Origin: Ancylostoma caninum
Taxonomy: Eukaryota > Nematoda > Chromadorea > Rhabditida > Ancylostomatidae
Assembly: GCA_037903475.1 (NCBI GenBank)
Contig: JBAJFG010000491.1
Span: forward strand, 552,354-616,353
Direction: 5' to 3'
Length of the DNA stretch: 64,000 nucleotides
Of the stretch, positions 63,101 through 64,000 are shown in pieces (within the stretch, counting starts at the first letter, position 1; each line of letters opens with the position of its first letter). The notes under the pieces are model-generated. The model was given only the letters and a program-made list of their open reading frames with translations, made no database searches and was not told where the DNA came from. The translations under genes and the position numbers were made by a program.

Positions 63101-64000
63101 TCTCATTATATCGCGGTATTGCTGATATGGCGGTAAGGGAAACAAAAATGTGAGGCGTTGGACAGCTGCGTGATAATAGTATTCTAGGCGCAGCAACTTA
63201 TTTTTGGTGTACCGAGATGGCATTCCGAGTACGGTTGCTCTAAGTGTTATCTAAGGGGAGAAGTTGGTGAAAAGTCACGGATTTGGATATCGACTGAAGA
63301 TACTGGCAGAATCTTGAGAGCCCCTGAGTCGTATATAGCAGATGGTGAATCTGGGAGTAATGGTGTTCCACGTTCGTTGTCATCACTTTATCCCATGCTC
63401 CTTCATGCTTTATTGGATCTTTTTTTTGTAGGAGTAACTCCTTTTATGAGGTTGATGCTACCGAGCTCTTTTTCGTCTGATGCTCTTCACATATGCTCTG
63501 AAGGGGTCACAAGAGACAGAATCAGAGGTTAGCATAGATTTCCATGCGGAGTCGAGATATCCTACGATGATTCCAATTGATTTCAACGCACCCCTCTGCA
63601 GATCTCTTCAGCGTCAAATCGAGGTTCCCTGATTTACGAGTGGATAGTGATCAAATAGATGTCATCAAGAACACCCTCAAAAGGATATGTTCCCATACGT
63701 ATTCGAATAGTTTGGTTATGTCGCTAGAAGACCTTCGAACGTGCAAAGCTGCTGAAATTGATGAAGTATGAGACGTTATTACCTTGTCCTTCTATGTTGC
63801 AAGGGGTACTATTCAGCTGGCATTCGTGTTATTCCCATTGGTTGTGGCAGAAGGTATGGTCCATTCGTCAGTCGCTGGAGCTTCACTGCTAGGGTTTTGG
63901 TTATGTCTACGAATTATGGCACGGAGTCAAACACTTACAACATTTGCGATACAAGAAATTCAAGAACTAGCAAGATTGACGAAGGAAATATGGGCTGCAA
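54185..64000 (+). CDS. Large transposase-derived (Tnp2/CACTA-like) nematode protein, 5' part
   Basis: Sixteen phase-consistent exons (about 714 codons): 54185-54331, 54596-54712, 55005-55079, 55958-56129, 58778-58894, 59062-59169, 61063-61184, 61243-61382, 61437-61572, 62386-62531, 62796-62936, 63024-63132, 63188-63356, 63432-63527, 63602-63765, 63817 to the edge. The start has an in-frame stop 15 bases upstream. Exons 2-3 form a charged coiled coil (KYKHAEERHMHYKAKWKKIY); exon 4 is Pro/Ser/Thr-rich. Exon 8 has a zinc-knuckle-like CGAC, QC, DCP pattern after RKRYFF. The body LSLSVDGFTP, REVWPLYLRLDSIP, ILAGVVYS, RGIADMAAQQLIFGVPRW, YGCSKC and LHICSEGV matches the order seen in Tnp2/CACTA-like transposase relatives that are expanded in nematodes. 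Catalytic residues are not assigned. It is open throughout, with spliced introns, so it may be a domesticated gene. Exons between 59170 and 61062 could have been missed. Confidence 0.75.
55153..55389. mobile_element. MITE, 230 bp family, copy A
   Basis: The left end reads CAGTCTATTAGCTCACAGAG and the right end is its near inverse (GAGTTAATAGACCA), flanked by TA (55151-55152 and 55390-55391). Subterminal GACTTTGTCCGCAACTACGA is shared with the copies at 57430, 42050 and 61735. It sits in the third intron of the transposase-like gene. Confidence 0.85.
56463..57013. repeat. Inverted repeat with about 110-base arms
   Basis: The left arm 56463-56575 (ATTCGGCTAGTTGCGCCCCA and GCCTCTGGGTAGGTT) faces the right arm 56908-57013 (ACCTACCCAGAGGCGAAG and GGGGCGTAACTAGCCGAATA). 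About 330 bases lie between. It lies in the fourth intron of the transposase-like gene. Confidence 0.75.
56765..58525. repeat. Scattered copies of an ATTCGTGATCA repeat
   Basis: Short blocks of the form GGGATTACGGTACAA followed by TGAAATTCGTGATCAGC occur near 56775, 58350 and 58465, and in reverse near 57055 and 57800. Poly-C runs follow two of them (58378, 58510). This may be one family inserted repeatedly in the same intron. Confidence 0.5.
57430..57659. mobile_element. MITE, 230 bp family, copy B
   Basis: Ends TGGTCTATTAGCTTACAGAA and GAGCGAATAGACTG, flanked by TA (57428-57429 and 57660-57661). It is inverted relative to copy A: GCAATTACGACTTTGCCTGC at the left and GTCGTAGTTGCGGACAAAGT at the right. 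Same host intron as the inverted repeat at 56463-57013. Confidence 0.85.
59644..59807. mobile_element. 164 bp hairpin MITE
   Basis: The arms 59644-59720 and 59731-59807 are near-perfect inverted copies (CGAGAAACCGTCTTCGTTTT, ACCGTCATTAATGGTCAA) around a loop of about 10 bases. Ends carry CCCCCAATGTGGCA and TGCCACTTTGGGGGG. In the intron 59170-61062 of the transposase-like gene. Confidence 0.85.
60703..60962. repeat. GC-rich foldback
   Basis: Left AGCTATAGCCCACGTGGCGT plus AGCACCCTGCGTCGC; the right arm is an imperfect inverse (GCGACCCAGGGTGCTACACT and CCTTGCCTATAGC). The interior has repeated CGACGGCG and CGCCAAC blocks. It lies in the intron 59170-61062. Confidence 0.55.
61735..61915. mobile_element. 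Probable diverged relative of the 230 bp MITE family (copy D)
   Basis: GGTGGACTTTGTCTGCATTT at the left and GGTCGTAATTACGGCCAAAA with TCCACC at the right are imperfect inverses, and resemble the subterminal GACTTTGTCCGCAATTACGA of the other copies. The middle is too diverged to align by eye. In the intron 61573-62385. Confidence 0.5.
62552..62698. mobile_element. 147 bp MITE with perfect 33-base inverted repeats
   Basis: TCTAAATCTACAACCGGCTG at 62552 onward and its exact inverse ending at 62698; both arms extend through GCGAGAGGCGCGCC. TA flanks at 62550-62551 and 62699-62700. It sits 21 bases after the donor of the exon ending at 62531 and adds GC-rich sequence to a 264-base intron. Confidence 0.9.

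Noticed and set aside
1..64000. CRISPR arrays, rRNA genes, prokaryotic operons
   Set aside because: No regularly spaced identical repeats with unique spacers, no rRNA-like conserved blocks, and genes are intron-rich and spaced as in a nematode genome.

Overview
The window looks like a stretch of nuclear genome from a nematode, most likely a strongylid (clade V, hookworm-like) worm. The evidence is intron-dense genes with short GT..AG introns, a nematode-specific SRSX-type chemoreceptor, a worm-style receptor guanylyl cyclase, a small secreted PAN-type protein, two copies of an SL1-like spliced-leader sequence, and many short inverted-repeat elements with TA target duplications. There is no operon-like prokaryotic structure and no rRNA, CRISPR array or convincing tRNA gene. 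All gene models below were rebuilt by reading splice sites and checking codon phase across each junction.

Layout. (1) 1623-3672, minus: two N-terminal exons of a sodium:neurotransmitter symporter (SLC6/SNF, GABA-transporter-like); the rest lies beyond the left edge. (2) 3673-17396: mostly non-coding repeat-bearing DNA, with one possible orphan chemoreceptor exon (8540-8785, minus). (3) 17397-18068, plus: an unrecognised single-exon ORF of 223 codons. (4) 20457-36522, minus: a complete receptor guanylyl cyclase in 30 exons, 1091 codons, with signal peptide, extracellular ligand-binding domain, one membrane segment, pseudokinase domain and a cyclase domain with its key residues intact. Its introns hold a 1.1 kb foldback element, a 533 bp MITE, a 46-bp-period minisatellite and both SL1-like sequences. 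(5) 36523-42756: no gene seen. (6) 42757-47868, plus: a complete 8-exon SRSX chemoreceptor of 322 codons; its large fourth intron carries a 1.4 kb terminal-inverted-repeat element. (7) 49898-50572, plus: a complete 4-exon secreted cysteine-rich PAN-like protein of 160 codons. (8) 51603-54070: a degenerate mariner element, a 130 bp MITE and a GC-rich minisatellite. (9) 54185 to the right edge, plus: 16 exons of a large intron-containing gene with a coiled-coil start, a zinc-knuckle-like segment and a body resembling the nematode Tnp2/CACTA-like transposase-derived proteins. Most of its long introns contain a different foldback or MITE.

Functionally, the cyclase and the SRSX receptor both belong to families used for chemosensation in worms, and the SLC6 transporter is a neuronal family, but the order gives no evidence that the genes are co-regulated. 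The least ordinary content is the SL1-like insertions inside the cyclase introns and the intact, intron-rich transposase-like gene packed with foldback elements.
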